From: Teredinibacter turnerae
GTDB lineage: Bacteria > Pseudomonadota > Gammaproteobacteria > Pseudomonadales > Cellvibrionaceae
Reading direction: 5' to 3'
Length of the DNA stretch: 64,000 nucleotides
Assembly (NCBI RefSeq): GCF_037935975.1
Contig: NZ_CP149817.1
Span: 5,208,001-5,272,000, forward strand
In this document: piece after piece, positions 62,693 to 64,000 of the stretch
How the letters are laid out: each line of letters opens with the position of its first letter
Position numbering within the stretch: position 1 is the first letter of the stretch
The notes under the pieces: model-generated
Databases searched by the model: none
What the model was told of the DNA's origin: nothing
What the model saw: only the letters and a program-made list of their open reading frames with translations
Position numbers and translations under genes: made by a program

Positions 62693-63559
62693 TTGTATGC
62701 GGCTGTATTCGTGCTGCTCGCGTGCCTTTGTTTCTCTGTAATGGCGGTGTGTGTTCGTAAAATCAGTACTCAGCTCCCCTTGGCAGAGCTGGGATTTTTC
62801 CGTTCAATTATTCCAACCATTATCGTAGCGGCTATGATAATGCAATCGCGTGGCTCTTTCTTTCCGGCGCCGCGCAAACCGCTTTTAATTCGCGGTGTGT
62901 TGGGAACAGGCGGCCTGTTGTGCTTTTTTCACGCAACCCAACATTTGCCTTTATCGGTGTCCGGGATATTGGTGTGGTGCACGCCGGTTGTTACCTATGT
63001 GGTCGCCCGCGTGTTCTTAAAAGAGCGCCTGGGTTTGGCGACGTTGTTGTGGCTGGGCATTGCTCTGTTCGGCCTGACCATTATATTTACGCCCGTGTGG
63101 TTGAGTGAATTCAGTGGTGATGCCGCTGTACACCGGTACAAGCTGGCCGATTTTGCGATTGGCTTGTTGGGCACCTTGTGCGCTGGCGCCGTATTTGTGG
63201 CCATTCGGTCGGCGGCGTCGAACCACAACAATAACAGTATCGTACTCTCGTTTTCGGTAACCGCTTCGCTCATTACGGGCATTTGGATGGGCTTTTCTTA
63301 TCAACAGCCGAGTGCCAGTCAATGGGGTATTTTGTTGTTGATGGGGATCGCTGGAACCCTGGCCCAACTGGCACTCACCGAAGCCTACCGCAACGCACCG
63401 GCAGCGCTGGTGAGCTCGATGAGCCTGATGCAAGCGCCGGTCACCATTATTTGGGGTGTGTTCCTCTTTGCTGAGCAGCTTTCCGGTTACCATTTATTGG
63501 GTATCCTAGTGATGGGCGCTGGGGTTATCTTCGCGAGTATTACCCATAGTCGCCGCTAG
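62693..63559 (+). CDS. DMT-superfamily (EamA) transporter
   Basis: A 288-residue inner-membrane protein with ten hydrophobic segments in two EamA repeats (about 1-135 and 150-285). Motifs include FSVMAVCVRKIST at the first helix and LALTEAYRNAPAALVSSM in the second repeat. Members export or import small metabolites; the substrate is unknown. The start is taken as TTG at 62693. A GTG at 62711 or the ATG at 62738 is possible, since no clear ribosome site marks one. Confidence 0.82.
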   Translation: MYAAVFVLLACLCFSVMAVCVRKISTQLPLAELGFFRSIIPTIIVAAMIMQSRGSFFPAPRKPLLIRGVLGTGGLLCFFHATQHLPLSVSGILVWCTPVVTYVVARVFLKERLGLATLLWLGIALFGLTIIFTPVWLSEFSGDAAVHRYKLADFAIGLLGTLCAGAVFVAIRSAASNHNNNSIVLSFSVTASLITGIWMGFSYQQPSASQWGILLLMGIAGTLAQLALTEAYRNAPAALVSSMSLMQAPVTIIWGVFLFAEQLSGYHLLGILVMGAGVIFASITHSRR

Positions 63560-63604
63560 CAGCGACTACACTACCCCATACTTCATTTGTTTCGGAGTGA
63601 ACCC

Positions 63605-64000
63605 GTGACTGTCGCCGTAATCTGCCCTGCTTTGCGCATCGGCCGACGCCTGCTTTTGTTGGGGCTTCTCTTATGGTTGCCCGCTAACGCCAATGACTAT
63701 GAGTTGGGACGCCTTTATAAGTCCCAGGAGCATAAATCTGTTCAAGTGGGCGGTGAAGGTGTGGTGATCAAGATTCTTGAGGATGACAATGTCGGCAGCA
63801 GGCACCAACGATTTATTGTGCGGTTAAAAAGCGGACAGACGCTCCTGATTGCGCATAATATTGATCTGGCTCCAAGGGTCACCGGGTTGGCTGAAGGTGA
63901 TGAGGTGGAGTTTTACGGTGAATATGAATGGAATATCAAAGGCGGTGTTATTCATTGGACCCATCGGGACCCTCGGGGAGCGCATGTGGCTGGCTGGATT
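63605..64000 (+). CDS. Exported DUF3465 protein, cut by the window end
   Basis: The first 132 codons of a gene running off the window. The GTG start has GGAGTG about 5 bases upstream. A signal peptide (LLLLGLLLWLPANA-N) precedes VQVGGEGVVIKILEDDN, HQRFIVRLKSGQTLLIAHNI, and VEFYGEYEWNIKGGVIHWT. These match DUF3465 (PF11948), a small periplasmic OB-like family of unknown role. Only a few residues are probably missing. Confidence 0.8.
   Translation, partial: MTVAVICPALRIGRRLLLLGLLLWLPANANDYELGRLYKSQEHKSVQVGGEGVVIKILEDDNVGSRHQRFIVRLKSGQTLLIAHNIDLAPRVTGLAEGDEVEFYGEYEWNIKGGVIHWTHRDPRGAHVAGWI

Overview
The window looks like the chromosomal replication-origin region of a Gram-negative gammaproteobacterium. 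The evidence is the divergent layout around the origin (dnaA-dnaN-recF-gyrB leftward; rpmH-rnpA-yidD-yidC-mnmE rightward), followed by mnmG, rsmG-parA-parB and a complete F-type ATP synthase operon. A lipid A acyltransferase indicates an LPS outer membrane. Gene order resembles Pseudomonas and the Cellvibrio/Saccharophagus/Teredinibacter group. The rhombosortase, secreted metalloproteases and proline/serine-rich linker fit the latter group, but the genus is inferred, not proven.

Layout. 1-8.7 kb: a large PTPS-related membrane protein, a DUF4124 protein, an LpxL-type acyltransferase divergent from glyQ-glyS, then a PlsC-type acyltransferase and a small membrane protein. 8.8-14.6 kb, all leftward: a SIMPL protein, acetoacetyl-CoA synthetase, and a tight unit encoding a LysE-type exporter, a large lipoprotein and a rhombosortase. 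14.8-26.7 kb: an accessory block of surface and secreted proteins. It holds a matrixin-like metalloprotease with a VWA domain and its small exported partner, a second metalloprotease, a divergent TPR/histidine kinase/receiver/AraC one-piece regulator, a ZntB-like transporter and a VWA lipoprotein. 26.7-28.1 kb: a decayed stretch with remnants of LysR regulators. 28.1-34.6 kb: gyrB, recF, dnaN and dnaA, with two perfect parS sites inside recF. 34.6-35.8 kb: the probable oriC. 35.8-42.8 kb: rpmH to mnmG, with a second AT-rich DnaA-box region before mnmG. 42.8-48.4 kb: a leftward block between mnmG and rsmG. It carries a LiaF-like envelope-stress locus (DUF4389 protein, 50-residue membrane protein, LiaF-like protein, LytS-type kinase, lipoprotein, LytTR regulator) and a polyphosphate:AMP phosphotransferase. 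48.5-59.1 kb: rsmG-parA-parB and atpIBEFHAGDC, ending in a strong terminator. 59.2-64 kb: an overlapping lipoprotein/lipase pair, a large exported protein of unknown family, a DMT transporter and a DUF3465 protein cut by the window edge.

How it works together. ParA, ParB and the parS sites form a chromosome-segregation system next to the origin. DnaA, DnaN, RecF and GyrB initiate and maintain replication. YidC inserts membrane proteins, including ATP synthase subunits made by the nearby operon. MnmE and MnmG jointly modify tRNA wobble uridines. Four places deserve attention: the LiaF-like/two-component block that splits mnmG from rsmG, the metalloprotease/VWA/hybrid-kinase cluster with a shared upstream motif, the lipase/lipoprotein pair with a G8 tract in its active-site codons, and a 14-bp repeat spaced exactly 80 bp within the origin region. 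No tRNA, rRNA, CRISPR array, insertion sequence or prophage was seen.
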